NCBI RefSeq assembly: GCF_000721175.1
Contig: NZ_JOEZ01000017.1
Location: 49,868 to 113,867, forward strand
Direction of reading: 5' to 3'
Source: Streptomyces anulatus
GTDB lineage: Bacteria; Actinomycetota; Actinomycetes; Streptomycetales; Streptomycetaceae
Length of the DNA: 64,000 nt
The translations under genes were made by a program, and so were the position numbers. The notes beneath the pieces were generated by a model. The model was not told the origin of the DNA. It did no database searches and worked only from the letters and a program-made list of their open reading frames with translations. Shown one piece after another: positions 17,606 through 26,249 of the stretch. The number at the start of each line of letters is the position of its first letter. The first letter of the stretch is position 1.

Positions 17606-18793
17606 TCAGGAGTTCCAGGCGGAGACCACCGAGACGGCCTGGCCCGGATTGAGCCTCGGGTCGCAGAAGGTCGTGTACTTGTCGCCGACCTGGTCCAGAT
17701 CGGCCTCGCAGGAGACGCACTCGGTGACGTCGTTGGGCGTGGTCTCCAGGTGCAGCCCCCCGCAGACCCCGCCGCAGGCGGTGACGACCTGCTGGAACGC
17801 CACCACTTCCCTGGTGATCGTCTCCACGTGCCGGGTCTTGTTCCCGTCCGGTGCCGCGGTGGTGTTTCCGTGCATCGGATCGCTCAGCCAGATGACCGGG
17901 TGCCCCGCGGCGCGTACCGCTTCCACCAGGGCGGGCAGCCGCTCCGTGACCAGGTCGGCGCCCATGCGTGCGATGAGGGTGAGCCGGCCGGGCTCCCGCA
18001 GCGGGTCGAGGCGTTCGCAGAGGGCGAGCAGCTCCGCCGGTTCCATCGACGGACCCACCTTGCAGGCCACCGGGTTCTCGACCTGGGCCAGCAGGGCCAC
18101 GTGCGCGCCGTCCAGTTGGCGGGTGCGCTCACCGATCCAGGGCCAGTGCGTGGAGCCGAGGAACAGCCGGCCCCGCTCGTCGGTGCGCAGCATGGGAATC
18201 TCGTAGGCCAGCAGCAGTGCCTCGTGGCTGGTCCACACGAGCGGCCCGATGGGGTCCTGGCCGGCCGCGCGGCGGCGCCAGCCCAGGTACTCCAGGATGT
18301 CGCCCGCGGCCATGTAGCCGGTGAGGATGCGCAGCGGGTCCGGCCGCCTGGCCTCCAGGTCGGGTTCCACTCCGTTGACCATGTGCCCGCGGAAGGTGGG
18401 TATCTCCACACCGTTGACGGTCTCCGTGGGGCTTGAGCGGGGCTTGGCGAACTGACCCGCGATGCGCCCGACCCGTACCACCGGCTTGGGCGAGTTCATC
18501 CGCAGTGTCCCGGCCAGCACGTCGAGCAGCGCGGCCTTGCGCGACACGTCGTGCGGGGTGCACTCTCCGGGGTCCTCGGCGCAGTCGCCGGCCTGGAGGA
18601 CCAGGGCCTCGCCTGAGGCCACCCGGGCCAGGGAGGCACGCAGGACGCGCAGGTCCGCCGCCTGGACGAGCGAGGGCCTGCCGGCGAGTGCCTCTCCCAC
18701 CCGTTCCACCTGCGGCAAGTCGGTCCATTCGGGCTGCTGCGAGGAACCACAGCTGCGGATCTCACGCACGACTTGTTCCACAGGAGTCTCCAA
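17606..18793 (-). CDS. phzC: PhzC, class II DAHP synthase
   Basis: The 395-residue protein is a plant-type (AroA II) 3-deoxy-D-arabino-heptulosonate 7-phosphate synthase. It has the metal-binding Cys in LQAGDCAED and the [16 protein letters not shown] and [10 protein letters not shown] motifs. It commits erythrose-4-phosphate and PEP to the shikimate pathway. Pathway-located copies usually escape feedback inhibition and raise the chorismate supply. It lies between phzB and phzD in the operon. The housekeeping copy is expected elsewhere in the genome. Confidence 0.93.
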   Translation of the reverse strand: METPVEQVVREIRSCGSSQQPEWTDLPQVERVGEALAGRPSLVQAADLRVLRASLARVASGEALVLQAGDCAEDPGECTPHDVSRKAALLDVLAGTLRMNSPKPVVRVGRIAGQFAKPRSSPTETVNGVEIPTFRGHMVNGVEPDLEARRPDPLRILTGYMAAGDILEYLGWRRRAAGQDPIGPLVWTSHEALLLAYEIPMLRTDERGRLFLGSTHWPWIGERTRQLDGAHVALLAQVENPVACKVGPSMEPAELLALCERLDPLREPGRLTLIARMGADLVTERLPALVEAVRAAGHPVIWLSDPMHGNTTAAPDGNKTRHVETITREVVAFQQVVTACGGVCGGLHLETTPNDVTECVSCEADLDQVGDKYTTFCDPRLNPGQAVSVVSAWNS

Positions 18794-18813
18794 TGTAGCG
18801 ACGGGGGAGCCGG

Positions 18814-19302
18814 TCAGGTGGGTATGCCTTCGCGCTTGATCTCCGGCACCGGAATTCCGAGAGCGCGAAGCTGCTCGAAAGGATTCATGAACTCTCGGTT
18901 ACGCTTCACTTTCCCGTTCTCCAACTCGAAGGAATGCAGGAAGTGGTTCTCGTAGTAGCCTTCGGGATAGCCGGGGAAGCAAATCTTTCCGTGCCCGTCG
19001 CACTCCACCCAGAAGCGGTTCGGGTCCTGGGTCTCGAAGACCTGGATGTTGTACCACTCCCAGTCCGGGAAGCACTTCAGGGACCACACGGCGTGCTCGG
19101 CGAGGCGGTCACGGCCGTTGATGACGATCGGGGACCCTGTGTCGGTGGTCCAGAGACCGCCGCTGCCGTCCTCGGTGAACAGGGTGTGACGCTGAAGCCT
19201 GTCCTGCCCGACCGTCGTCATGTACCGCTCCACCGTGGCCCTGTTGACACGGCGCAGTTCAGCCTCGTCGGTAAAGCCACGGGATTCCGTCGATTCGGGC
19301 AT
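18814..19302 (-). CDS. phzB: PhzB, phenazine-forming condensation protein
   Basis: The 162-residue SnoaL/ketosteroid-isomerase-fold protein matches PhzA/PhzB in length and in segments such as ELRRVNRATVERYMTT, LAEHAVWSLKCFPDWEW and REFMNPFEQLRALGIPVP. The His of AEHAVW and the Glu of REFMNPFEQ fit the catalytic residues described for PhzB. It promotes condensation of two PhzF products. Only one copy is present, as usual outside Pseudomonas. ATG 19302 follows GGAGG. It is the first gene of the phz operon, so transcription begins in the gap to its right. Confidence 0.94.
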   Translation of the reverse strand: MPESTESRGFTDEAELRRVNRATVERYMTTVGQDRLQRHTLFTEDGSGGLWTTDTGSPIVINGRDRLAEHAVWSLKCFPDWEWYNIQVFETQDPNRFWVECDGHGKICFPGYPEGYYENHFLHSFELENGKVKRNREFMNPFEQLRALGIPVPEIKREGIPT

Positions 19303-19422
19303 GCCTGACCTCCAGAACAGCGGGAGAAGCAGAGAATGAGGAACACGAGCCGCGAATGCACAGGCCGATGGGCACCCGAGCACTCGGCGTCATGGCCACA
19401 AGTCTTGCCCGCATCCACGGCT

Positions 19423-19466
19423 CGCACAAGAAAGCGAGCCTCATTTCAGGGTCAGGCTGTGTCATG
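19423..19466 (-). promoter_or_regulatory. Shared cluster motif, copy 1 (upstream of phzB)
   Basis: Read on the minus strand, the site is TGACCCTGA (19454-19446), 12 bases, then TTTCTTGTGCG (19433-19423), preceded by CATGACACAG. The same arrangement with the same 12-base spacing occurs upstream of the polyketide operon at 38792-38837. TGACCCTGA contains the direct repeat CTGA-CC-CTGA, suggesting an activator site near a -35 region. Binding protein unknown; the OmpR-type regulator at 40068 is the first candidate. Confidence 0.55.
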
Positions 19467-19500
19467 TTGCGCGTGCTCTCCGCACGGGAACGGGGACTAC

Positions 19501-19529
19501 GTCAGATCGATGTCAATTGTTCGGTAAAT
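19501..19529 (+). promoter_or_regulatory. Three heptameric repeats at 11-base period (candidate SARP/OmpR-type site)
   Basis: GTCAGAT (19501), GTCAATT (19512) and GGTAAAT (19523) are spaced exactly 11 bases apart, one helical turn, followed six bases later by an AT-rich CATATG that could be part of a -10 region. This layout matches binding sites of SARP and OmpR-fold activators in Streptomyces clusters. The glycosyltransferase starts about 195 bases downstream. No SARP gene is in the window, so the JadR1-like regulator is the local candidate. Confidence 0.45.
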
Positions 19530-19724
19530 CGAGCACATATGACGGGTCGCCACCCCCCGCCCCCACCAGGATTGCCAGACGTGCGGCCGCACCACTGACC
19601 GGCCCGGGCGACCGCGCCGACGGGCCTGCCGGCCGGGGCCGCCGCCCCTGTTCCGTGTCCGGACCACGGGCCGTCCGCCGTCGGACCGCAGAGGTCCCAA
19701 GAACGAAAGGCACGTGGGCCGATC

Positions 19725-20900
19725 ATGCGTTTTCTCTTCACGACCACTCCGGGCTTCTCCCACACCGTTCCTCTCGTCCCGCTGGCCCACGCCGCCCGGC
19801 TGGCCGGCCACCAGGTGCTGTTCGCCGCCGGTGGCCCGGCACTGCGCGCCGCGGCCCATGCCGGACTCTCGGCCGTCGACGCCGCTCCGGGAACGGACGT
19901 CACCGCCCCGTACATCGCGCTCGCGTCGAGCGGTTCGGAGCCCGGGCTGTCGGTGGGCGAGGTCATGAACCGGGTCTTCGGCGCCTTCGGGGAGATCGGG
20001 GACCTGATGCTGCCCGGTCTCGTGCGCATCGCGCGGGACTGGCAGGCGGACGTCGTGCTGTATCCGCCGATGCTGCCCGCCGGGATACTCGCTGCCCGGG
20101 CGGCGGGCAGCCTGGCCGTGGTCCACGGCATCGGGCTGCGGCATCCGCTGTTCCCGCTCCCCTCGGACGTCGTGCCACCGGTCGTCGCCGAGGCGGGCGT
20201 CACCTCCCTGCCGCTCCACCCCGATGTGGAACTCAGCCTGGGACCGGAGTCGCTGGAGAAGATCAACCCGACGGCGCCGACGGGCGAGACGCTCCACCGG
20301 CTGCTCGACCTGCGCCCCAGCACGTACAACGGCGGCGGGCAGGTGCCCGCCTGGGCGCTGACGCGTCCGGAACGGCCGCGGGTCCTGGTCACCATGGGTT
20401 CGGTCCCCACGCACAACAACTCCCAGGGCGAGCTGCTGGGCAGGATCATCCGGGGCACCGAGCGGCTGGACGCCGAGATCGTGGTGACGACAGGCGGCTC
20501 CGACCTGCCGGCGCTCCTCGGTGAACTGCCCGAGCGCGTCCGCCTGGTCGAGGACTTCCTGCCGCTCAGCGCGGTGCTCCCCAGCTGCGCCGCAGCCGTC
20601 CATCACGGCGGCATGAGCACGATGTTCGCAGCCCTCACCGCGGGCGTCCCCCAGCTGATCGTCCCCACCACCAAGGGCGATGCCCGCAGCAACGGCGTGG
20701 TGCTCGAACAGCGGGGCGCCGGCACCGTCCTGGATCCCGCCGAGTGCACGGCCGACGCCGTGGGTGACGCGATAGGCGCCCTGCTGAGCGAGCCCTCCTT
20801 CCGCGCGGTGAGCCAGGACGTGTCGACGGAGCTCGCCGCCATGCCCGACCCGGGCGTCGTCGTCGACCGGTTGGCCGCGCTCGCGCGCGCCCGCGGGTAA
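19725..20900 (+). CDS. Family 1 (GT-B) natural-product glycosyltransferase
   Basis: The 391-residue protein has the N-terminal acceptor-domain start FLFTTTPGFSHTVPLVPLAHAARLAGH and the C-terminal nucleotide-sugar motif VHHGGMSTMFAALTAGVPQLIVP. It is the only glycosyltransferase in the window, so it is the expected user of the amino-deoxysugar made by genes 23243-31788. No DesVIII/AknT-like activator protein is nearby, although many aminosugar transferases need one. The acceptor could be the angucycline or the phenazine. It is the first gene of a rightward operon with the reductase and exporter. Confidence 0.88.
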   Translation: MRFLFTTTPGFSHTVPLVPLAHAARLAGHQVLFAAGGPALRAAAHAGLSAVDAAPGTDVTAPYIALASSGSEPGLSVGEVMNRVFGAFGEIGDLMLPGLVRIARDWQADVVLYPPMLPAGILAARAAGSLAVVHGIGLRHPLFPLPSDVVPPVVAEAGVTSLPLHPDVELSLGPESLEKINPTAPTGETLHRLLDLRPSTYNGGGQVPAWALTRPERPRVLVTMGSVPTHNNSQGELLGRIIRGTERLDAEIVVTTGGSDLPALLGELPERVRLVEDFLPLSAVLPSCAAAVHHGGMSTMFAALTAGVPQLIVPTTKGDARSNGVVLEQRGAGTVLDPAECTADAVGDAIGALLSEPSFRAVSQDVSTELAAMPDPGVVVDRLAALARARG

Positions 20901-20938
20901 GAAGTTCGGATCACCGCATCTCAAGGAACAGGACACCC

Positions 20939-21574
20939 ATGCACCTCACCGTATTCGGCGCCACCGGCGGGACCGGCCGCCTCGTCGTCGAGCAGGCTCT
21001 GGAGGCGGGGCACCACGTGCGGGCCGTCGTCCGCAACCCCGCCAAGCTCGCCGTGGAGCACCCGAACCTGCGGATCATCGCGGCGGACCTCTTCGATCCG
21101 CAGACGCTGAAGCCCGCACTCGACGGCAGCGACGCGGTCGTCTCGGCGCTCGGCCCGTCGGGCCGCGAGGTGTCCGGTCAGATCTGCGCGAAGGGCGTGG
21201 AGAGCATCCTGACGGCGATGGAGGCGACGGGCGTGCGGCGCATCGCGGTCATCAGCGCCCAGCCGGTGCTGCGGTCGGGGGCCGGCGAGCCCTTCCTGTT
21301 CCGGCACACCGTGACCCCGTTCATCCGGCGGATCTACCGCAACACCTACGCGGACCTGGAGCGGATGGAGAACCTGCTCTCCGCCGGCGGGACCGAGTGG
21401 ACGGTGCTGCGGCCGCCGTACCTGACCGACAAGCCCGGCACGGGCCGCTACCGCACCGCGCTGGAAGCCAACGTCGCCGGCTCCAGTCTGCCCCGCGCGG
21501 ACCTCGCGGCCGCGCTGCTGGCCGTACTCGACGACCCGTCCACGGTCCGTCACGCGATCGGTGTCGGCGCGTAG
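20939..21574 (+). CDS. NmrA-like NAD(P)-binding reductase
   Basis: The 211-residue Rossmann protein opens with VFGATGGTGRLVVEQAL. It lacks the YxxxK pair of classical SDR enzymes and resembles the NmrA/BLVRB atypical SDR group, which often reduces flavins or quinone-like compounds. Angucycline pathways use a ketoreductase at C6 (UrdM-red, LanV), but those have YxxxK, so this is not an obvious equivalent. AAGGA lies upstream of ATG 20939. It lies 38 bases after the glycosyltransferase and is probably co-transcribed with it. Function unknown. Confidence 0.65.
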   Translation: MHLTVFGATGGTGRLVVEQALEAGHHVRAVVRNPAKLAVEHPNLRIIAADLFDPQTLKPALDGSDAVVSALGPSGREVSGQICAKGVESILTAMEATGVRRIAVISAQPVLRSGAGEPFLFRHTVTPFIRRIYRNTYADLERMENLLSAGGTEWTVLRPPYLTDKPGTGRYRTALEANVAGSSLPRADLAAALLAVLDDPSTVRHAIGVGA

Positions 21575-21653
21575 GCCACGTCCGTCGGCTTCCGCCAGGA
21601 TCGCGACGCCCGTCGCCGGCGTCCGGACAGTGGCCCACCTCCCAAGGAGCGCC

Positions 21654-23153
21654 ATGCCCCGTAAGACATCCCCACCGCCCACCTCGGCGAACCCGCCGAG
21701 CGGCGGACCCCCGGGACACGAGCGCCGGTGGTGGGCGCTGGTGGTCATCGGCACCGCCCAGCTGATGGTCGTGCTGGACGCGACCATCGTGAACATCGCC
21801 CTGCCGTCCGCGCAGTCGGCCCTCGACTTCACCGACGGCGACCGGCAGTGGATCCTGACCTCCTACGCGCTGCCCTTCGGAAGTCTGCTGCTCCTGGGTG
21901 GACGGCTGGCCGACGTCTTCGGCCGCAAGCAGGCGTTCCTGGCCGGGCTGGTCGGGTTCGCGGTGGCCTCGGCGCTCGGTGGCGCCGCCACCAGCTTCGA
22001 GATGCTGATCGCCGCGCGGGCCGGTCAGGGCGTCTCCGGCGCGCTGCTGGCACCCGCCGCGCTCTCCCTGCTGACCACGACCTTCACCGATCTGAGCGAG
22101 CGGGCCAAGGCGTTCAGTGTCTTCGGCGCCATCGCCGGGGCGGGCGGGGCCGTCGGTCTGCTGCTGGGCGGTGTGCTCACCGAGTACCTCACCTGGCGCT
22201 GGTGCCTGTACGTCAACCTGTTCTTCGCCGTGGTCGCGTTCATCGGCGGGCTGGTGACACTGCCGGGTGCGGGACGCGAGGAACGGCGCCCCGGACTCGA
22301 CCTCCCCGGCACGGTGCTCGTGTCCGTCGGGGTGTTCAGCCTGGTCTACGGCACCGCCAACGCCGAGACCGACGGCTGGGACGCGTTGACGGCCTGGGGC
22401 TACCTGGTCGCGGGCGCCCTTCTGCTGGTGGGCTTCGTCTGGTGGCAGACGAAGGCCTCGCGCCCGTTGCTGCCGCTGCACGTCGTGCTGGACCGCAACC
22501 GGGGCGCGTCGTTCCTGTCGATCCTCGTCATCGGCTGCGGGCTGATGGGGATCTTCCTGTTCCTGACGTACTACCTCCAGCTGAGTCTGGGGTACTCGGC
22601 GCTCAGCACCGGGCTGGCGTTCCTGCCGCTGATCGGCGCGATGGGCTGTTCCCCGGTCCTGGCCGCCGGCCTGGTGAGCCGCATCGGTCCCCGGCCGGTG
22701 ATCCCCGCCGGTATGGCGGTCACCGCCGTCGGCCTCGCCTGGCTGACCACGCTGGACCTGGACAGCGGATACGTGACAGGGGTGCTTCCCGCGCTGCTCG
22801 TCGTGGGGGCCGGTCTGGGCGGGGCGATGGCCCCGGCCATCAACGTGGCCACCTACGGGGTCGCCGCCGAGGACGCCGGTGTCGCGTCCGCCACCGTCAA
22901 CACGGTGCTCCAGGTGGGCGGGGCGATCAGCATCGCGGTGCTGAACACCCTGGCCACCGGGGCCGCTTCGGACCACGCGGAGGGCCGCGAGCCGACCGAG
23001 GCGTTGCTGGACGAGGCGGCCCTGCGCAGTTATGCGACGGCCTACTGGTGGTCGGCCGCCCTGTTCCTCGCCGGTGCCGCCGTCTGCTACGTGATCTACC
23101 GGCCGGGCAAGGCGGAGCTGGACCCGCAGGACGCCCAGACCGTTCCGGTCTGA
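21654..23153 (+). CDS. DHA2-type MFS drug exporter (14 helices)
   Basis: The 499-residue protein has about 14 hydrophobic segments and the DHA2 signatures LDATIVNIALPSAQ (helix 1), GGRLADVFGRKQ (motif A) and GAIAGAGGAVGLLLGG (motif C, antiporter type). It should expel product by proton antiport and give self-resistance. AAGGAGC precedes ATG 21654. It closes the rightward operon and ends at a strong hairpin. Other angucycline clusters carry similar exporters (LanJ, LndJ type). Confidence 0.88.
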   Translation: MPRKTSPPPTSANPPSGGPPGHERRWWALVVIGTAQLMVVLDATIVNIALPSAQSALDFTDGDRQWILTSYALPFGSLLLLGGRLADVFGRKQAFLAGLVGFAVASALGGAATSFEMLIAARAGQGVSGALLAPAALSLLTTTFTDLSERAKAFSVFGAIAGAGGAVGLLLGGVLTEYLTWRWCLYVNLFFAVVAFIGGLVTLPGAGREERRPGLDLPGTVLVSVGVFSLVYGTANAETDGWDALTAWGYLVAGALLLVGFVWWQTKASRPLLPLHVVLDRNRGASFLSILVIGCGLMGIFLFLTYYLQLSLGYSALSTGLAFLPLIGAMGCSPVLAAGLVSRIGPRPVIPAGMAVTAVGLAWLTTLDLDSGYVTGVLPALLVVGAGLGGAMAPAINVATYGVAAEDAGVASATVNTVLQVGGAISIAVLNTLATGAASDHAEGREPTEALLDEAALRSYATAYWWSAALFLAGAAVCYVIYRPGKAELDPQDAQTVPV

Positions 23154-23188
23154 CACGAGGCACGAAGCACAAGGCACGAGGCCGGTCC

Positions 23189-23227
23189 GGGGCGGTGGGG
23201 TGCGCGGTTGGCACACCCCACCGCCCC
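23189..23227. terminator. Bidirectional terminator between exporter and sugar operon
   Basis: GGGGCGGTGGGGTG (23189-23202) pairs perfectly with 23214-23227 over 14 bases, with an 11-base loop. It lies between the exporter stop (23153) and the end of the leftward polyketide/sugar operon (23243), so it probably terminates both. Confidence 0.85.
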
Positions 23228-23242
23228 GTCCTCGTGTCCGCG

Positions 23243-24649
23243 TCAGGAGGCCCGGCCGGACCGGTCCAGCTTCACCGCTCCGGAATTGACGCAGGCCAGC
23301 ATCGTGCGAGCCTGGACGTTGACGTAATGCCCGTGCGCCGTCAGCGAGTTGAGCTGGCCCACGGTGAGCCACTGATAGCCGGCCGGCGGTTGCGCCGGGG
23401 CGGTGTCCTCGTCGGCCTCCACGAACACGCAGCGGGTCTCCGCGTGCTCGAACCGGCCGCCCTCCTCGGAGTGCAGCACGTCGTAGTGGACCGCGTCCCG
23501 CGGGGCGTCCCGCACCACGTCGTGGAACCGCGGCCTGACCGTGGCAGGCAGGTGCTCCCAGTTCTCCGGGGTGTACTGGACCGTAGGAGCCAGCTCGACG
23601 GTGTCCAGGTAGCCGGCCTCCACCTTCGCGTGCATCAGCAGGTGCGGGACGCCGCCGAACCGGCGGAAGAGGCACGCCGTGATGCCGGTCCCCGTCGGGG
23701 CCAGCAGCGGCTGCGACCAGCCGCCGACCTCCCGGCTGCCGGCCTCCACGGACACTCCCGTGATGCGGAAGTACCGCCCGTCGGGGCGGCAGACGCCTGT
23801 TCCGTCGCGTCCCCAGCCCTCGACGCGGGCCAGCGGGATGCGCCGCACCTCGACGTCATGACGCGACCTCTGCGTGGTGAACCAGGACAGCAGCTCCGTG
23901 TCGGAGCAGAGCGCCCCCGCCTCGGGCACGGCCAGCGGGAAGCAGGACAGAACCGTGCGGGTGTCCATGTTCACCACGTTGTCGTGCCTCAGCAGCTCGC
24001 CCAGCTGGCCGAGGGTGAGCCAGCAGAAGTCGGGGCCGGCGTCCACCTCCTCGTCCGTCTCCACGAGCATGTTGCGGTTGGACTTCCGGTAGAACCACGA
24101 ACCGTGCTCCGACTGGAGCGAGTCGGCGAGCACCCGGCCCCGGCCGGGCCCGGCGAAGTGTTCCAGGTATCTGACCTTCGCGCCCCGGTGCACTCCGGTG
24201 TAGTTGCTGCGGGTCGCCTGCACCGTCGGTGAGAGCTGGAGCAGGTTGCGGTTGCCCGGTTCCATCTTCGCCTGCAGGAGGAAGTGCAGGACTCCGTCGA
24301 ATTCCTTGGCGAGGATGCCGAGGATGCCGACCTCGGGCTGGCGGATGATCGGCTGCTGCCACCGCCGGAACGGGCCTTCACCGACGTCGACCGACAGCCC
24401 CTCCACGGAGAAGAACTTCCCGCTCCGGTGCACCAGATTGCCGGTGTCCGCCTCGAACGACCAGCCGTCCAGCGCGTCGAGCGGTGTCCTGCGCACGGTG
24501 AACCGGTGCGCGGCCGCCCGGGCGGCGAGCCACTCGGGGAACGCGTCCGTACGCATCAGATGACCGCTGCCCGTCACCGCGGCGGACCGCGAGAGCCGGG
24601 CCGACAGGGCCTGCTCGGCCCGGGGGCGCAGGACCGTGGAGGAGGTCAC
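23243..24649 (-). CDS. dTDP-4-keto-6-deoxyglucose 2,3-dehydratase
   Basis: The 468-residue protein has two similar halves (WSFEADTGNLVHRSGKFFSVEG and GWGRDGTGVCRPDGRYFRITG; QAKMEPGN and HAKVEAGY), as in EvaA/UrdS-type 2,3-dehydratases. It removes the C2 hydroxyl to give a 3,4-diketo sugar. No 3-ketoreductase (UrdT/EvaE-type) is present, so the 3-keto product must go to the C3 aminotransferase. GTG 24649 overlaps the upstream stop (GTGA) with GAGGGGGGCACG before it. Last gene of the long polyketide/sugar operon. Confidence 0.92.
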   Translation of the reverse strand: MTSSTVLRPRAEQALSARLSRSAAVTGSGHLMRTDAFPEWLAARAAAHRFTVRRTPLDALDGWSFEADTGNLVHRSGKFFSVEGLSVDVGEGPFRRWQQPIIRQPEVGILGILAKEFDGVLHFLLQAKMEPGNRNLLQLSPTVQATRSNYTGVHRGAKVRYLEHFAGPGRGRVLADSLQSEHGSWFYRKSNRNMLVETDEEVDAGPDFCWLTLGQLGELLRHDNVVNMDTRTVLSCFPLAVPEAGALCSDTELLSWFTTQRSRHDVEVRRIPLARVEGWGRDGTGVCRPDGRYFRITGVSVEAGSREVGGWSQPLLAPTGTGITACLFRRFGGVPHLLMHAKVEAGYLDTVELAPTVQYTPENWEHLPATVRPRFHDVVRDAPRDAVHYDVLHSEEGGRFEHAETRCVFVEADEDTAPAQPPAGYQWLTVGQLNSLTAHGHYVNVQARTMLACVNSGAVKLDRSGRAS

Positions 24650-25641
24650 CGTGCCCCCCTCCCGGGCTCGTCCGCGAGGAAAGCGACGGTGCGGCGCAGC
24701 GCCTCGGTGAGCGGGAGGAGCGGGCTCCAGCCGGTCGTCCCCCCGAACGCCGAGGCGTCGACGGTCACGCTGCGGAAGTCGCCCGCCTCCGCGTGGGCGG
24801 GAGGCTCCACGGAGACCACCTGTACCGCCGGTTCGCCCGTGTGCCGGGCGACCAGGGCGGCCACTTCCTCGAAGACGCCGCCCAGCGGCCGGCCCACACC
24901 GGTGCCGAGCACCCAGTGCCGTCCGCGGAGCGCCTCGGCGTGGTCCACCGCCGCCGCGAAGGCCGTCGCCACGTCCTGGACGTGGAGCAGGTCGCGGCGA
25001 ACCGTTCCGTCGTGCCACATCGTGATCGGTTCGCCGGACAGGGCGCGCCGCACCATCGCGGAGACCACCCCCTTGTCCGGGGCCGTGGACTCCGGTTCGT
25101 AGCCGAAGACCGTGGGCAGTCGAAGGGAGACGCCGTGGAGCACCCCCTCCGCGTCCGCGGCGAGCAGCAGCCGTTCGGCGCGGAGCTTCTGCCGGTCGTA
25201 CTCACCTGCGGGCAGGTCGGGTTCGCTGCCGTCGATCACGTCCTTCCCGCACGGGCCGGCCTGCGAGACGGCGCCGGCGAACAGGACCTTCACACGGGGC
25301 CGGTCGCTCCGGGCGGCGAGGGCGGCCACGAGGTCGGCGACCAGCCCCACGTTGACCCGTTCGGCCTCCATGTCGCCGTCCTCGATGCGCCAGGTCGACG
25401 TACCGGCGATGTGCGCGACGGTGTGCACGACGATGTCGGCGCCCTTGACCGCCTCCGCCATGCGGCCGGGTTCGGTCAGGTCGGTGGTGAACACCTCGAT
25501 CTCGGCGCGGGCGCCGGCCGGGACGACCGCGGGCCGCCGGGACACCGCCCTGATCCGGACGGGCCTGCGCGCCAGTTCCCGCAGTACGGCGGAGCCGACG
25601 AATCCGGTGGCTCCGAGGAGGGTGATGAGGGGGGTCTTCAC
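24646..25641 (-). CDS. dTDP-hexose 4-ketoreductase (NAD-dependent epimerase/dehydratase family)
   Basis: The 331-residue extended SDR has the GATGFVGSAV nucleotide motif and the catalytic pair in EYDRQK (YxxxK). It should reduce the C4 ketone late in deoxysugar synthesis and so fixes the C4 configuration of the amino sugar. That configuration cannot be read from the sequence. GTG 25641 overlaps the stop of the epimerase gene (GTGA). A second in-frame GTG at 25647 is possible. Confidence 0.85.
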   Translation of the reverse strand: MKTPLITLLGATGFVGSAVLRELARRPVRIRAVSRRPAVVPAGARAEIEVFTTDLTEPGRMAEAVKGADIVVHTVAHIAGTSTWRIEDGDMEAERVNVGLVADLVAALAARSDRPRVKVLFAGAVSQAGPCGKDVIDGSEPDLPAGEYDRQKLRAERLLLAADAEGVLHGVSLRLPTVFGYEPESTAPDKGVVSAMVRRALSGEPITMWHDGTVRRDLLHVQDVATAFAAAVDHAEALRGRHWVLGTGVGRPLGGVFEEVAALVARHTGEPAVQVVSVEPPAHAEAGDFRSVTVDASAFGGTTGWSPLLPLTEALRRTVAFLADEPGRGAR

Positions 25642-26249
25642 GTCCACAGCCCGGCCTCCGCCTTCCTGCACTGCTCGTACTCGGGCAGGAGGCCCCTCTC
25701 GCCGGCCTCGGCCAGGGTGGGAGCCGCGAGGTCCCGCGGCGAGCAGACGGGTTCGAAACCCTCCGGCAGGGTCAGCCCCAGCTCCGGGTCCAGGGCGGAG
25801 AGCGCGCACTCGTTGTCCGGGACATAGCCGCCGGACATCACGTACACGATCACCGTGTCGTCCTGGAGGGAGGCGAAGGCGTGCCCGACGCCCACGGGTA
25901 TGTGGAGGGCCCGGCAGTTGTCGCCGCTGAGCTCGGTCGTCTCCTGGACGCCGAAGGTCGGCGAGCCGACCCGCAGGTCGATGAGGTAGTCCTGTACCCG
26001 TCCGTAGGGGCAGTAGACGTACTTCGCCCGGCCGGGCGGTGTCGTCGTGTAGTGGATCCCTCGGAGCACTCCGCGGGCGGAGCGGTTGTGGCTCACGTCG
26101 CGCACCGGGAAGAGCGGCCCGCCCGTGACCTCGGTGAAGGGCTCTTCCTGGTAGGGCGATGCGAACAGGCCGCGTGCGTCCCGGTGGACCGGCGGGGTGA
26201 AGGCGTACGCGCCCTCGATGGACAGCTTCCGGGTCTCGACAGCACTCAC
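25638..26249 (-). CDS. dTDP-sugar 3,5- or 5-epimerase (RmlC/EvaD-like)
   Basis: The 203-residue cupin has the catalytic His in VLRGIHYTT and conserved RAKYVYCPYG and DYLIDLRVGSPTFG segments. Its presence implies an L-configured sugar, since 5-epimerisation converts the D- to the L-series. With the dehydratase, aminotransferase and N-methyltransferase this fits rhodosamine-like sugars. GTG 26249 overlaps the methyltransferase stop by four bases. Confidence 0.9.
   Translation of the reverse strand: MSAVETRKLSIEGAYAFTPPVHRDARGLFASPYQEEPFTEVTGGPLFPVRDVSHNRSARGVLRGIHYTTTPPGRAKYVYCPYGRVQDYLIDLRVGSPTFGVQETTELSGDNCRALHIPVGVGHAFASLQDDTVIVYVMSGGYVPDNECALSALDPELGLTLPEGFEPVCSPRDLAAPTLAEAGERGLLPEYEQCRKAEAGLWT

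Larger units (their letters stand above)
19303..19724. promoter_or_regulatory. Divergent promoter region between phz operon and glycosyltransferase operon
   Basis: This 422-base gap holds no gene I can support and is less GC-rich than its surroundings. It contains the two-block motif shared with the polyketide operon (19423-19466, reading towards phzB) and three heptameric repeats facing the glycosyltransferase (19501-19529). It therefore probably drives both flanking operons. Confidence 0.6.
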
